From: an uncultured Cytophaga sp.
GTDB lineage: Bacteria > Bacteroidota > Bacteroidia > Cytophagales > Cytophagaceae
Assembly: GCF_937863595.1 (NCBI RefSeq)
Contig: NZ_CALMGQ010000076.1
Span: 1-45,522, forward strand
Length of the DNA stretch: 45,522 bases
Reading direction: 5' to 3'
Position numbers and translations under genes: made by a program. The notes under the pieces were generated by a model, which was not told the DNA's origin, searched no databases, and worked only from the letters and a program-made list of their open reading frames with translations. Positions within the stretch are counted from its first letter, which is position 1; every line of letters starts with the position of its first letter. This document shows positions 34,019 to 42,963 of the stretch, piece by piece.

Positions 34019-34041
34019 TTGGAATTGTATAGGATTTAATT

Positions 34042-35034
34042 ATGTATTTAAACCAATTGAAACGGTTTTATAAGATTGTACTTGTTACAATAGTTACTAT
34101 TTATATAGTGATTATTGCTGGTAGTATCGTACGAAGTACCGGTTCTGGAATGGGCTGTCCGGATTGGCCTAAATGTTTTGATACATATATTCCCCCTACA
34201 CATGAATCACAATTACCTGCAAACTATAAAGTGCGTTATAGTGTAAAAGGACATCCTGCGGAGTTTAATGTTTATAAGACTTGGACTGAGTATGGAAATA
34301 GGTTAATAGGTGCTATTTCAGGACTCGTTGTTATCTTTCAATGCATTTACGCAATTCGTTTTTTTAAAAGCAAATCGAAATTCTTTTGGTATTCTTTTTT
34401 GTTGGTAATCTTAATGGGTTTACAAGGAGTGTTAGGAGCTAAAGTTGTGTATTCATTATTAGCGCCTTTGTTAATAACCCTACACATGTTTTTTGCTTTA
34501 GTAATTTTAGGCATTTTAGTTTGGTTGGTTGTTGCAGTTAAAATTGAAATAAATACCCAGTCTATAAATTTAGATTTAAATAAATCCTCCGAAACTCTTC
34601 CGAAAATATATTCACGTATCATGTGGGTGTTTATCGTATTGACAGCCATACAGATTTTTTTGGGTACAGAAGTTCGTTCAGAAATTGATGTACTTTCATT
34701 TGCATTAGATTATCAAGAAAAAGAAACTTGGATTGATCGAATAGGTATTGCATTTATTATTCATAGAAGCTATTCGATCGTATTAACATTGGCAACGGCT
34801 TTATTTGCATATAAAATTTACCAAACACGACAATTAAACCCTATTGCTTTTAATTATGCAAAGGCAATTTGTATTGTTATGTTTTTTGAAATACTAGCGG
34901 GTATAATTTTATCTTATTGTGCATTACCTGCTTGGGTGCAGCCAATACATTTATTATTAGCAACGATATTATTAGGCCTACAAATGGCATTTGTTTTTAG
35001 GTTTATGGTAGGACAAAACATAAGGAGTGTGTAA
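34042..35034 (+). CDS. ctaA: Haem A synthase (COX15/CtaA family)
   Basis: A 330-residue membrane enzyme that oxidises the haem O methyl group to give haem A for the oxidase. The family start GSIVRSTGSGMGCPDWPKCF is present, with a cysteine pair. About eight hydrophobic segments follow, with conserved histidines in YGNRL context, LLITLHMFFALV, IIHRSYSIVL and PIHLLLATILLG. It is followed by ctaB after one base and is separated from coxA by a 126-bp gap with two hairpins. Confidence 0.94.
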   Translation: MYLNQLKRFYKIVLVTIVTIYIVIIAGSIVRSTGSGMGCPDWPKCFDTYIPPTHESQLPANYKVRYSVKGHPAEFNVYKTWTEYGNRLIGAISGLVVIFQCIYAIRFFKSKSKFFWYSFLLVILMGLQGVLGAKVVYSLLAPLLITLHMFFALVILGILVWLVVAVKIEINTQSINLDLNKSSETLPKIYSRIMWVFIVLTAIQIFLGTEVRSEIDVLSFALDYQEKETWIDRIGIAFIIHRSYSIVLTLATALFAYKIYQTRQLNPIAFNYAKAICIVMFFEILAGIILSYCALPAWVQPIHLLLATILLGLQMAFVFRFMVGQNIRSV

Positions 35035-35035
35035 C

Positions 35036-35929
35036 TTGCAGACTCAAAACATACATATCAAAACACCGTTGGCTTCTATAATAAAAGCATATTTCAAATT
35101 AACGAAGTTTCGTTTAACTTCTACCGTGGCATTCTCCTCTGGTATGGGTTATATATTGGCTGAACATGGAAAAGTTGATTGGTTAAATTTGTGTATATTT
35201 TTAATAGGAGGGTTTTGTATAACTGTATCGGCAAATATAATTAATCAAATAATTGAACGCGATTCAGATAAATTAATGAAACGCACGGCCAATAGACCAA
35301 TGCCATTAGGTTTGATTGGTTTAAATGAAGCCATGGTAACATCCATATTATTTCTTATTGCTGGTATTGTTATATTGGCTGTATTTAGCACCTTAAATGC
35401 ACTCATACTTTCATTAATTTCATTGATTCTTTATTCATTCGTCTATACACCATTAAAAACAATTTCTCCTATAGCAGTTTTTGTTGGAGCATTTCCAGGA
35501 GCATTTCCGCCTATGATTGGTTGGCTGGCAGTAAGTGGTGAATATGGCTGGGAACCTGGAATATTATTTGCAATTCAATTCTTCTGGCAATTCCCTCATT
35601 TTTGGGCTATAGCTTGGGTATTAGATGAAGATTATAAAAAAGCAGGAATTAAATTATTGCCAACTAAAGAAGGACGAAATAAGCATACTGCATCCATTAT
35701 CATGACCTATACGCTGTGTTTATTACCGCTTAGTTTCTTGCCATATCTATTTGGTGTTTGCGGTATTTATTCCGCTTATATTGCCTTCGCTTGTAGTATT
35801 TTATTCTTTTTTCAAACCTTATATTTGTGGAAAGAATGTACCGTTAAAGCTGCGTTGTTATTAATGTTTGGCTCTTTCTTATATTTGCCAATTGTACAAA
35901 TTGCATTTGTTTTAGATAAAATTTATTGA
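35036..35929 (+). CDS. ctaB: Protohaem IX farnesyltransferase (haem O synthase)
   Basis: A 297-residue UbiA-family prenyltransferase that adds farnesyl to haem B, the step before CtaA. The first aspartate-rich motif reads NIINQIIERDSDKLMKRT with NRPMP after it, and the second is DEDYKKAGIKLLP. About nine membrane segments are visible. The start is probably the TTG at 35036: a clear AAGGAG lies 8 bases upstream, inside the end of ctaA, which is unusual in this window. A GTG at 35027 would add three residues. Confidence 0.94.
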   Translation: MQTQNIHIKTPLASIIKAYFKLTKFRLTSTVAFSSGMGYILAEHGKVDWLNLCIFLIGGFCITVSANIINQIIERDSDKLMKRTANRPMPLGLIGLNEAMVTSILFLIAGIVILAVFSTLNALILSLISLILYSFVYTPLKTISPIAVFVGAFPGAFPPMIGWLAVSGEYGWEPGILFAIQFFWQFPHFWAIAWVLDEDYKKAGIKLLPTKEGRNKHTASIIMTYTLCLLPLSFLPYLFGVCGIYSAYIAFACSILFFFQTLYLWKECTVKAALLLMFGSFLYLPIVQIAFVLDKIY

Positions 35930-35934
35930 ATTGT

Positions 35935-36513
35935 ATGCTTACCATAGAAGAACCAAAACCTACATTCACAGTAAACCCTAAAAGGTTTTTATTGTGGCTA
36001 TTTATAGTAACAATAATCATGATGTTTGCTGCTTTAACAAGTGCTTACCTTGTGAGAAGTTCTGATGGCGATTGGTTAAAATTTGATTTGCCTCCCATGT
36101 TTATGGCTAGTACTGCAATTATATTATTAAGTAGTGTAACCATTCAATTTGCTTATTGGTTTGCCACAAATAATAAAATGAATTTACTCATTGCTTCAAT
36201 GGCAGTAACGACTATTTTGGGTTTGTTATTCTTATATTTACAAGTAAAAGGTTGGGGACAATTAGTAGATGAAAAAATCTTCTTAGGAGGGCGTTACAGC
36301 AACCCTGCGGGATCTTTCGTGTATGTAATTTCAGGTCTACACGCTTTCCATATTATATCAGGTTTGATATATTTATTAATTGTTTTATATTCAAGCATTA
36401 GAGGTAGAGTAAATTCAACTAATTTATTGCAAATTGAGATGTGTACAACTTATTGGCACTTTTTAGATTTGCTTTGGATTTATTTGTTTGTATTTTTACA
36501 ATTCAATAATTAG
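35935..36513 (+). CDS. Cytochrome c oxidase subunit III, short form
   Basis: A 192-residue haem-copper oxidase subunit III with five membrane segments. The core motifs GLHAFHIISGLIYL and YWHFLDLLWIYLFV are intact. It lacks the first two helices of seven-helix subunit III. The ATG at 35935 is preferred to the TTG at 35926, which overlaps ctaB. A second subunit III gene follows directly; paired subunit III genes are common in Bacteroidota. Two CTAGNNN-like heptamers (TTAGGAA, CTAGGAA) sit at its stop codon. Confidence 0.92.
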   Translation: MLTIEEPKPTFTVNPKRFLLWLFIVTIIMMFAALTSAYLVRSSDGDWLKFDLPPMFMASTAIILLSSVTIQFAYWFATNNKMNLLIASMAVTTILGLLFLYLQVKGWGQLVDEKIFLGGRYSNPAGSFVYVISGLHAFHIISGLIYLLIVLYSSIRGRVNSTNLLQIEMCTTYWHFLDLLWIYLFVFLQFNN

Positions 36514-36566
36514 GAACTAGGAATTAATTTTATATAAAATATTATTTATTATTTATTGTTAACTAT

Positions 36567-37325
36567 ATGGCAACAGCAGCAATTATAGACGAAAATGAAA
36601 ACAAAGCCCTTTGGGGTGGAGATGCAGAACCAATGAAAGCCAGTTATGGTAAACTGATGATGTGGTTCTTTTTATTATCAGATGCATTAACATTCACTGG
36701 TTTGTTATCTACCTATGGTTTCGCACGTTTTTCACATGATGCTTATACAGGTGCTTTAGCATCTTTCAAAACTTCAGTAGCCTATTGGCCAATTCCTGAA
36801 AAAATATTCACCCACATTCCTTTTTTCCATATTGATGCACCATTGGTATTTGTGGGATTAATGACTTTCATATTGATTCTATCTTCTGTTACCATGGTAT
36901 TAGCAGTTGAAGCGGGTCACCGTAATGATAAAAATGATGTGCAGAAATGGATGTTATGGACTATCCTAGGTGGTATGGCTTTCTTAGGTTGCCAAGCATG
37001 GGAATGGACAATCTTTATTACAGGTACTCCAGAAGGATTAATCGTGAACGATCCTGATGGTACAGTTCGTCATATATTTGGCGCTAACCTTATTCAAAAT
37101 GAATATGGTCCACGTTTATTTGCAGATTTATTCTTCTTTATCACTGGGTTCCATGGTACACACGTTTTATCTGGGGTTGTAATTAATATTATTGTATTTT
37201 ACAATGTCGCATTTGGAACTTATCAGCGATTAGGTTCGTATGAAATGATAGAAAAAGTTGGTTTATACTGGCACTTTATCGATTTAGTTTGGGTGTTTGT
37301 ATTTACATTCTTTTACTTGGTTTAA
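36567..37325 (+). CDS. Cytochrome c oxidase subunit III, second copy
   Basis: A 252-residue subunit III with five clear membrane segments (WFFLLSDALTFTGLLSTYG, LVFVGLMTFILILSSVT, MLWTILGGMAFLGCQAWEW, the FHGTHVLSGVVIN helix, and YWHFIDLVWVFVFTFFYLV). The conserved glutamate and histidine positions of the family are present. A roughly 35-residue stretch between helices 1 and 2 and a segment after helix 3 (TPEGLIVNDPDG) enlarge it relative to its short neighbour. Presumably both copies join the same caa3-type oxidase. Confidence 0.93.
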   Translation: MATAAIIDENENKALWGGDAEPMKASYGKLMMWFFLLSDALTFTGLLSTYGFARFSHDAYTGALASFKTSVAYWPIPEKIFTHIPFFHIDAPLVFVGLMTFILILSSVTMVLAVEAGHRNDKNDVQKWMLWTILGGMAFLGCQAWEWTIFITGTPEGLIVNDPDGTVRHIFGANLIQNEYGPRLFADLFFFITGFHGTHVLSGVVINIIVFYNVAFGTYQRLGSYEMIEKVGLYWHFIDLVWVFVFTFFYLV

Positions 37326-37354
37326 TTTATCGTATTTAAAATTGTTATATAAAA

Positions 37355-37705
37355 ATGGGACATACACATCACGCGGCACACACTTCAGAAGTTCAGCCAA
37401 GAAATCCTGCTAAAGTAAAACATTTATTAACGGTTACGCTATATCTAGCAGTTTTAACTGGAGTAGAGTTTGTATTAGCATTTACAATGCCTAGAGGTCA
37501 TTTATTGACACTATTATTTGTATTACTAACATTTGTAAAAACATTTTATATTGTTGGTGAGTTTATGCACTTAAACTATGAAGTTAGAATGCTTAAATTA
37601 GCTATCATTGTACTTCCAATCATTTTAATTTCATGGTTGGTTTTAGCATTGCTTATGGAAGGACATTTCGTTCGTGAAGCAATTGTATTTATCTTTGGAA
37701 AATAA
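37355..37705 (+). CDS. Cytochrome c oxidase subunit IV-like protein
   Basis: A 116-residue membrane protein of the prokaryotic cytochrome c oxidase subunit IV family, with three hydrophobic segments (about 26-45, 50-70 and 79-101). VLTGVEFVLAF, FVKTFYIVGEFMHLNYE and SWLVLALLMEGHF match the family. The N-terminus is His-rich (MGHTHHAAHTSE). It is an accessory oxidase subunit without cofactors. Confidence 0.9.
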   Translation: MGHTHHAAHTSEVQPRNPAKVKHLLTVTLYLAVLTGVEFVLAFTMPRGHLLTLLFVLLTFVKTFYIVGEFMHLNYEVRMLKLAIIVLPIILISWLVLALLMEGHFVREAIVFIFGK

Positions 37706-37745
37706 TTAATTAATTTCCTTGTAAAAGGAATTAAAATATACTATT

Positions 37746-38414
37746 ATGAATACTACTAAGAAGATCGTGTATCTAGGCCTAGCGCTAATGATACCGATCT
37801 TTTTAATTTTGATATTTACTTTTTTTGCTCAGACGCATCACAAACTACCTGTGTTCTTTGCTTACGACTCTATTAAAACAGATCGGGAATATGTTATAAC
37901 GGAAGCCCACAAAATTCCTGACTATAAATTAACAGATCAAAACGGATCTATCTTTGACAGTAGAAGTGTTGATACGTATTTCAAAGTATATGACTTTGTA
38001 TTTACGCGTTGTGAAGGCATTTGTCCTAAAATGAGTAGTCAGATGGTACGTATTCAAGAAGCATTTAAAGATGATAGAGAAGTTGTTTTGTTGTCTTTAA
38101 CGGTAGATCCTGAATATGATACTCCAGAAGTATTAAAACATTATGCTAAAGAGTATAATGCTATTCCAGGCAAATGGTTTTTTCTAACAGGTGAAAAAGA
38201 CTCAATCTATACCTTAGGGCAACGCCAATTCTTTTTAACAGCAAAACAAAATGAAGAAGATTTAACTGACTTCTTGCATAGCGAACGCATGGTGTTAGTC
38301 GATAAACATGGTTGGATAAGAGGATATTATAACGGTACAGATGAATTTGAAGTTGACAGACTCATTATTGAATTAAAAGTGCTCCAATCCATTGAACAAA
38401 ATGCAAAGCAATAA
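37746..38414 (+). CDS. Sco1/SenC-family copper chaperone
   Basis: A 222-residue membrane-anchored thioredoxin-fold protein that helps deliver copper to the CuA site of subunit II. An N-terminal anchor spans about residues 7-28. The copper ligands are Cys89 and Cys93 (CEGICPKMSSQMVRIQ) and His178 (FLHSERMVLVD). The SLTVDPEYDTPEVLKHYAKEY region is typical of Sco proteins. The DUF420 gene overlaps its 3' end by 14 bp, indicating one transcript. Confidence 0.94.
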   Translation: MNTTKKIVYLGLALMIPIFLILIFTFFAQTHHKLPVFFAYDSIKTDREYVITEAHKIPDYKLTDQNGSIFDSRSVDTYFKVYDFVFTRCEGICPKMSSQMVRIQEAFKDDREVVLLSLTVDPEYDTPEVLKHYAKEYNAIPGKWFFLTGEKDSIYTLGQRQFFLTAKQNEEDLTDFLHSERMVLVDKHGWIRGYYNGTDEFEVDRLIIELKVLQSIEQNAKQ

Positions 38415-38940
38415 CCCATTTGTGAAGTTTCTGAACGATAAAAATATAAATATCGTTGCTATAGGGATTCCTCTTGTAGTAGTTATATTATTAGGATTAC
38501 CTGTTAAATTAAATTTGGGCGATTGGACAGGTACTTTACCGCACATTAATGCATTGGTCAATAGTTTGACATCACTTTTCTTAATCATTGCATTTGCTGC
38601 TATTAGAAGAGGTAATATAGCCGTCCATAGAGCTTCTATGTTGATTTGTGTTGTATTAGGTTTGTTTTTTTTAGTAACCTATCTTTTATATCATTTAACA
38701 CATCAATCCACTAGATATGGTGGTACAACGGATATTAAATATGTATATTATTTCTTATTAATAACACATATTATTCTAGCGGCTGTTGTTGTATACTTTG
38801 TTTTGAAAGCACTTTATTTTGCATTTAATGGTGATTTTATTCGTCATAAGAAAATTGTAAGATGGGCATACCCAATTTGGTTGTATGTTTCTGTTACAGG
38901 TGTATTGGTTTATTTCATGATCAGCCCGTATTATAAGTAA
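38401..38940 (+). CDS. DUF420 membrane protein (CtaM-like oxidase assembly factor)
   Basis: A 179-residue membrane protein with about five hydrophobic segments, of the DUF420 family. Members in Firmicutes (YozB/CtaM) are needed to mature the haem-copper centre of aa3/caa3 oxidases. The LPHINALVNSLTSLFLIIAF, HRASMLICVVLGLFFLVTYL and LLITHIILAAVVV segments carry the conserved histidines, and RHKKIVRWAYPIWLYVSVTG is the family's hallmark ending. The ATG at 38401 overlaps the Sco gene; an upstream TTG at 38392 is less likely. No Cox11 homologue is seen in the cluster. Confidence 0.9.
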   Translation: MQSNNPFVKFLNDKNINIVAIGIPLVVVILLGLPVKLNLGDWTGTLPHINALVNSLTSLFLIIAFAAIRRGNIAVHRASMLICVVLGLFFLVTYLLYHLTHQSTRYGGTTDIKYVYYFLLITHIILAAVVVYFVLKALYFAFNGDFIRHKKIVRWAYPIWLYVSVTGVLVYFMISPYYK

Positions 38941-38960
38941 TTTATTAAATTGATAATTAT

Positions 38961-39209
38961 ATGAAAAAAGTACTTATATTATTCTCTATCATTTTCATTG
39001 TAATGTTTTTCATGCATGTTGATGTAGAAGCTCAATGTGCGATGTGCAGAGCTCAGTTAGAAACGAGTGCAAGTAATCCAGATGCTAAAAATACCGGCAT
39101 CAATTCTGGGATATTGTATTTAATGCTATTTCCATATATTATTATCGCTATTATCGCTTATATGTGGTATCGTTCTTCTTTAAAAAGCAAAGCCGTTACG
39201 AATGGTTAA
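38961..39209 (+). CDS. Small CxxC membrane protein at the end of the oxidase cluster
   Basis: An 82-residue protein with a signal peptide (about 1-24, ending DVEA), then QCAMCRAQLETSASN with a CxxC pair at residues 26 and 29, then one membrane helix (about 50-68) and a short basic tail. I know of no characterised function. The exported CxxC next to Sco and DUF420 suggests copper handling, thiol exchange or oxidase assembly; this is inference from position. It starts 20 bp after the DUF420 gene. Confidence 0.8.
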   Translation: MKKVLILFSIIFIVMFFMHVDVEAQCAMCRAQLETSASNPDAKNTGINSGILYLMLFPYIIIAIIAYMWYRSSLKSKAVTNG

Positions 39210-39252
39210 ATAAAGTACAAAGTGTTGTCATATTTCCGTATTTTTAAGGTAT

Positions 39253-42200
39253 ATGGTACTGCCCAATAAATTATTTAATAAAATTTTTAATCTAATCCGA
39301 TGGGCTATTGTCTTTTTGTCAATCAGTCTATTACTACTTTTATTTTTTCGGGATTCTGTAATTAAGATTGATCAATCCATTTATTATTCAAGAGTAGAGA
39401 AGCGGTTATCTAAATCCATGGATGATGTAGTTCATACAAGTGATCTCATTGTTGAACAAATCAAAACAGAAGGTGGGACATTTACAGATTTAAATAAAAT
39501 ACCCACCAAATCCTTGTTTTATATTTTTGATAAAGGGAAACCATTTTATTGGTCAACAAGTGAGTACATACCAAATTACAACTCCATACGTGGCAATTAT
39601 ATATGGAATTATATAAGCAATACTGCAGGGAAGTATATTGTATATCAGGATACTTTTTTTATTAAAAATAAACCCTTCGAGTTGTTTTTTTTAATTGAAT
39701 TGGAACGTAATTATCCCGTTGAAAATGCATTCATTAAAAGCCATACCAATAGTTTCTATTTTCAAAATATACCCATTCGAATTTTTACAACGCAAAAATT
39801 TAAAAATGGACATTTTGTTGCACAGCAAGCTAAATATTTATTTAGCTATGAATGTAGCAATCCGGGGCAAGATTACATGTATGGACAAGTAGCAACGTTT
39901 AATTTTATCATACTTTTATTATGCGTTTGGTGTTATTTCATATTAGATATTTTCCTTCATCATCGTTCAGGCTACAAAAGAATTATCGTTCGGGTTTTAT
40001 TATTTATAGTACTTAGATTATTGTTGTTGGAATTTAATATTCCTGAATATTTTTCTTCGGATCAATTATTTTCCTCTGAATTTTACGCTTCATCTTTTTT
40101 TAGCGAATCAATTTTTGATCTAATTTTAAATGTATTTTTCTCGACATATTTATTGATAGAAGGCATTCAAATTTTTCAACGTAAAGAATGTTATAGATAT
40201 ATTTACATAAATAAATCGGTTCAGCTGGTGCAGTTTAAAATAATTGCATGCATAGTCTTATCGTGGATATTTATTTTAGTCTATTATTCAATTTTAAAAA
40301 ATATTGTTAAAAACTCAACAGTTACCCTAAATTTAATTGATGATTTAAATATATCTGAAGTTCGGATAATATTGGTTTTTACAATCATTAGCATCTCATT
40401 TATTTTTTTCTATTTAATTCATTTGACACTCCAAGTTATATGGAGACTCCATAAAAGATATTCCCTTAAAAAAACATTTAGAGTAGCAATTGTATATGCA
40501 CTGCTAATCATAATTAGCTGGTTTATTGACCCACAATTAGTTTTGGTAAGTTCAAGTCTTTTTGTTTTTTCATTATTAAGCCTAACACAAGGATATCCTT
40601 CTTTATTGGGTAAAATGAAATACCAATCATTTATTTATATTTTTATATTTTGTTTGTCTTCTTCTTTAGTAATCGGTTCTGTATTGTTTTTTAATGGTCG
40701 AAATAAAGCCATTCAACAGATGGCACGCTACGGTGAACGTCTATTATATGATAGAGATGAAATTACAGAGTTTCTACTTCAAGAAGCTTCTTCTAATATT
40801 CAGAAAGATGGTTTTATACGAGAAAAAATTCTATCTCCCTTTTCAGATTTATCCATTGTAAAAGATAAAATTCAAAAAAAGTATTTGTCGAATTATTTTA
40901 ACGACTACTCTGTACGCGTTGAACTATTAGATGCAACAGGTGAACCATTCAATAATCAAACCGGACAAATAACGTATAATGAATATTACAATTCCGTATT
41001 AAAAAAATCTACCTATCTAAGTAAATTAGATCTATATAGTTATGTAGATCACATTACAAATACGCGAAAGTATATTTCTGTTAATAAAATAATGTCCTAT
41101 GATGTTATTATTGCCTATATATTGATTGAATTGGAATCTGGCAAGTATAGTAAAAACAGTGTGTTCCCAGAATTGGTCTTAGATCAAAAGCAAGTACAAG
41201 AACATTACAAAGATTTTGATTATTGTATTTTTGATGGAACGAAACTTGAGACGAGTTATGGTTTTTTCAATTACGATCAAAAATTCATTAATTATTTACG
41301 GAAACGGATTAATGAAAATACGAGCGACTTTAGATTTGAAGGATATTATCATGTAGTATTGAAAGGAGAAAATAATACATGGATTGTTGTTAGCAAGCCA
41401 TATGGCATTATTGACATCATGCTATCGAATGCATCCATATATTTTTTATTTCATATTTTGGGTGTTTTTGTTATTGTATTGATTCATATGTATCGAATAA
41501 ATGCTCAAAATAGACAAGTGAGTTATGCTACAAAAGTTCAGATCTATTTAAATCTAGCCTTTTTTATTCCGTTAATTCTGGTAAGTTTGATTACGTTAGG
41601 TTTTGTAAATAAGAATTATGAGCAAACGTTATTGAATCGCTTTATAAGTAATTCGGATAAATTATCTGCATTGATTTCATCTAGAACAATTCAAAATGAT
41701 AAGATCAATAAGAATTTAGTTACAGAATTATTGTTAGAATCAGATTTGACTCGCGTGGAGCAATTGGATATAAATATTTATTCAAATACAGGAACGTTGT
41801 TGGCAACAAATCAGCCTGAAGTATTTAGAAAGGGGATATTGTCAACCAACATTCAGCCAGAGGCTATAGCCGCTTTACTTGAAAGCAGAAATCAATACAT
41901 CGTGTCTAATGAGAAGGTTGGTCTGTTGTCATATAAATCAATCTACAGACTCATTCGCGCACCAGGTTCTGGAACAATAACAGGGATTGTACATTTGCCT
42001 TTTTTTGAATCGAAAGAAGATGTAACCAAGCAAATTTCTACATACTTAAAAGTTGTACTAAATATATTCTCTCTTGGATTTATTTTGCTCTTGCTATTAT
42101 CTTATTTAGTTGCCTATTATTTGACGTATCCATTAAAACTCATAACCCAAGGTATTAAGAAAACAGGATTGTATGATAATGAACCTATAAAGTGGGAATC

Positions 42201-42963
42201 CTCTGATGAAATAGGTCGATTGGTTCATGAATACAATTCGATGCTGGTGAAATTAGATGAAAGCAAATCTATTTTAGCGCACTCCGAAAAAGAAAGTGCA
42301 TGGAGAGAAATGGCGCGTCAAGTAGCGCATGAAATTAAAAATCCGTTGACTCCTATGAAATTGAAGCTTCAATATTTGCTTCATCGATTGGGTAAGGATC
42401 AAAATAAACCTAGCGATGAAGAATTTAAAGAGTCCTTTAAAACAATCTTAACCCAAATAGATTCGTTAAGTGAAATAGCGAGTTCCTTTTCATCCTTTTA
42501 TAAATTACCTGAGTTGAATTTGGAAAGTGTTGAACTGAATCAATTGATTTATGAATTGACTGTATTACATCAAGAAATTGAATTTAGTGGTATTCATGCA
42601 CATCTTCCAAGTCAATTAACGTATATACGAGCAGATAGAAAAATGTTTGTAAATATTTTAAATAATTTAGTATTAAATGCAATTCAAAGTATTCCAGAAG
42701 GAAGAGCGAGACAAATAGATATTTTTGTAAAAGCAAAAGTAGACTGCATTTTGATTGAAATTAAAGATAATGGAATGGGAATTCCAGAAGAATTACAAGA
42801 TAAAATATTTGTCCCTTATTTTAGTACAAAGTATTCTGGATCAGGAATAGGATTGGCCCTAGCGAAGAGATTGGTTGAAGATATGAAAGGTGCAATTTGG
42901 TTTGAAACTTCTTTTCAAAACGGCACTTCTTTTTTTATTGAAATGCCTTACTATATCGAATGA
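39253..42963 (+). CDS. Very large NtrY-like membrane sensor histidine kinase
   Basis: A 1236-residue sensor kinase. About ten hydrophobic segments precede the catalytic part: one at 13-32, a group between about 215 and 475, two near 733-790 and one near 940-960. Two exported regions (about 475-730 and 790-935) may be the sensing parts. A HAMP-like linker follows, then the H-box with His1026 (VAHEIKNPLTPMKLKL), the N-box (NILNNLVLNAIQSIPEG), and the G-boxes DNGMGIP and SGSGIGLAL. The catalytic core is closest to NtrY-type kinases. No response regulator is adjacent. The next gene overlaps it by 4 bp (ATGA), so the secreted protein after it may be functionally linked. Confidence 0.88.
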   Translation: MVLPNKLFNKIFNLIRWAIVFLSISLLLLLFFRDSVIKIDQSIYYSRVEKRLSKSMDDVVHTSDLIVEQIKTEGGTFTDLNKIPTKSLFYIFDKGKPFYWSTSEYIPNYNSIRGNYIWNYISNTAGKYIVYQDTFFIKNKPFELFFLIELERNYPVENAFIKSHTNSFYFQNIPIRIFTTQKFKNGHFVAQQAKYLFSYECSNPGQDYMYGQVATFNFIILLLCVWCYFILDIFLHHRSGYKRIIVRVLLFIVLRLLLLEFNIPEYFSSDQLFSSEFYASSFFSESIFDLILNVFFSTYLLIEGIQIFQRKECYRYIYINKSVQLVQFKIIACIVLSWIFILVYYSILKNIVKNSTVTLNLIDDLNISEVRIILVFTIISISFIFFYLIHLTLQVIWRLHKRYSLKKTFRVAIVYALLIIISWFIDPQLVLVSSSLFVFSLLSLTQGYPSLLGKMKYQSFIYIFIFCLSSSLVIGSVLFFNGRNKAIQQMARYGERLLYDRDEITEFLLQEASSNIQKDGFIREKILSPFSDLSIVKDKIQKKYLSNYFNDYSVRVELLDATGEPFNNQTGQITYNEYYNSVLKKSTYLSKLDLYSYVDHITNTRKYISVNKIMSYDVIIAYILIELESGKYSKNSVFPELVLDQKQVQEHYKDFDYCIFDGTKLETSYGFFNYDQKFINYLRKRINENTSDFRFEGYYHVVLKGENNTWIVVSKPYGIIDIMLSNASIYFLFHILGVFVIVLIHMYRINAQNRQVSYATKVQIYLNLAFFIPLILVSLITLGFVNKNYEQTLLNRFISNSDKLSALISSRTIQNDKINKNLVTELLLESDLTRVEQLDINIYSNTGTLLATNQPEVFRKGILSTNIQPEAIAALLESRNQYIVSNEKVGLLSYKSIYRLIRAPGSGTITGIVHLPFFESKEDVTKQISTYLKVVLNIFSLGFILLLLLSYLVAYYLTYPLKLITQGIKKTGLYDNEPIKWESSDEIGRLVHEYNSMLVKLDESKSILAHSEKESAWREMARQVAHEIKNPLTPMKLKLQYLLHRLGKDQNKPSDEEFKESFKTILTQIDSLSEIASSFSSFYKLPELNLESVELNQLIYELTVLHQEIEFSGIHAHLPSQLTYIRADRKMFVNILNNLVLNAIQSIPEGRARQIDIFVKAKVDCILIEIKDNGMGIPEELQDKIFVPYFSTKYSGSGIGLALAKRLVEDMKGAIWFETSFQNGTSFFIEMPYYIE

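Noticed and set aside
37706..37740. Hairpin between the subunit IV-like and Sco genes as a terminator
   Set aside because: The stem AATTTCCTT/AAGGAATT has a bulge and is followed by mixed A/T bases, not a T-run. Transcription probably continues.
39214..39227. Fourth AGTAYNN array after the CxxC protein gene
   Set aside because: Only AGTACAA and the weak AGTGTTG are present. Two units could be chance; at most a decayed remnant.
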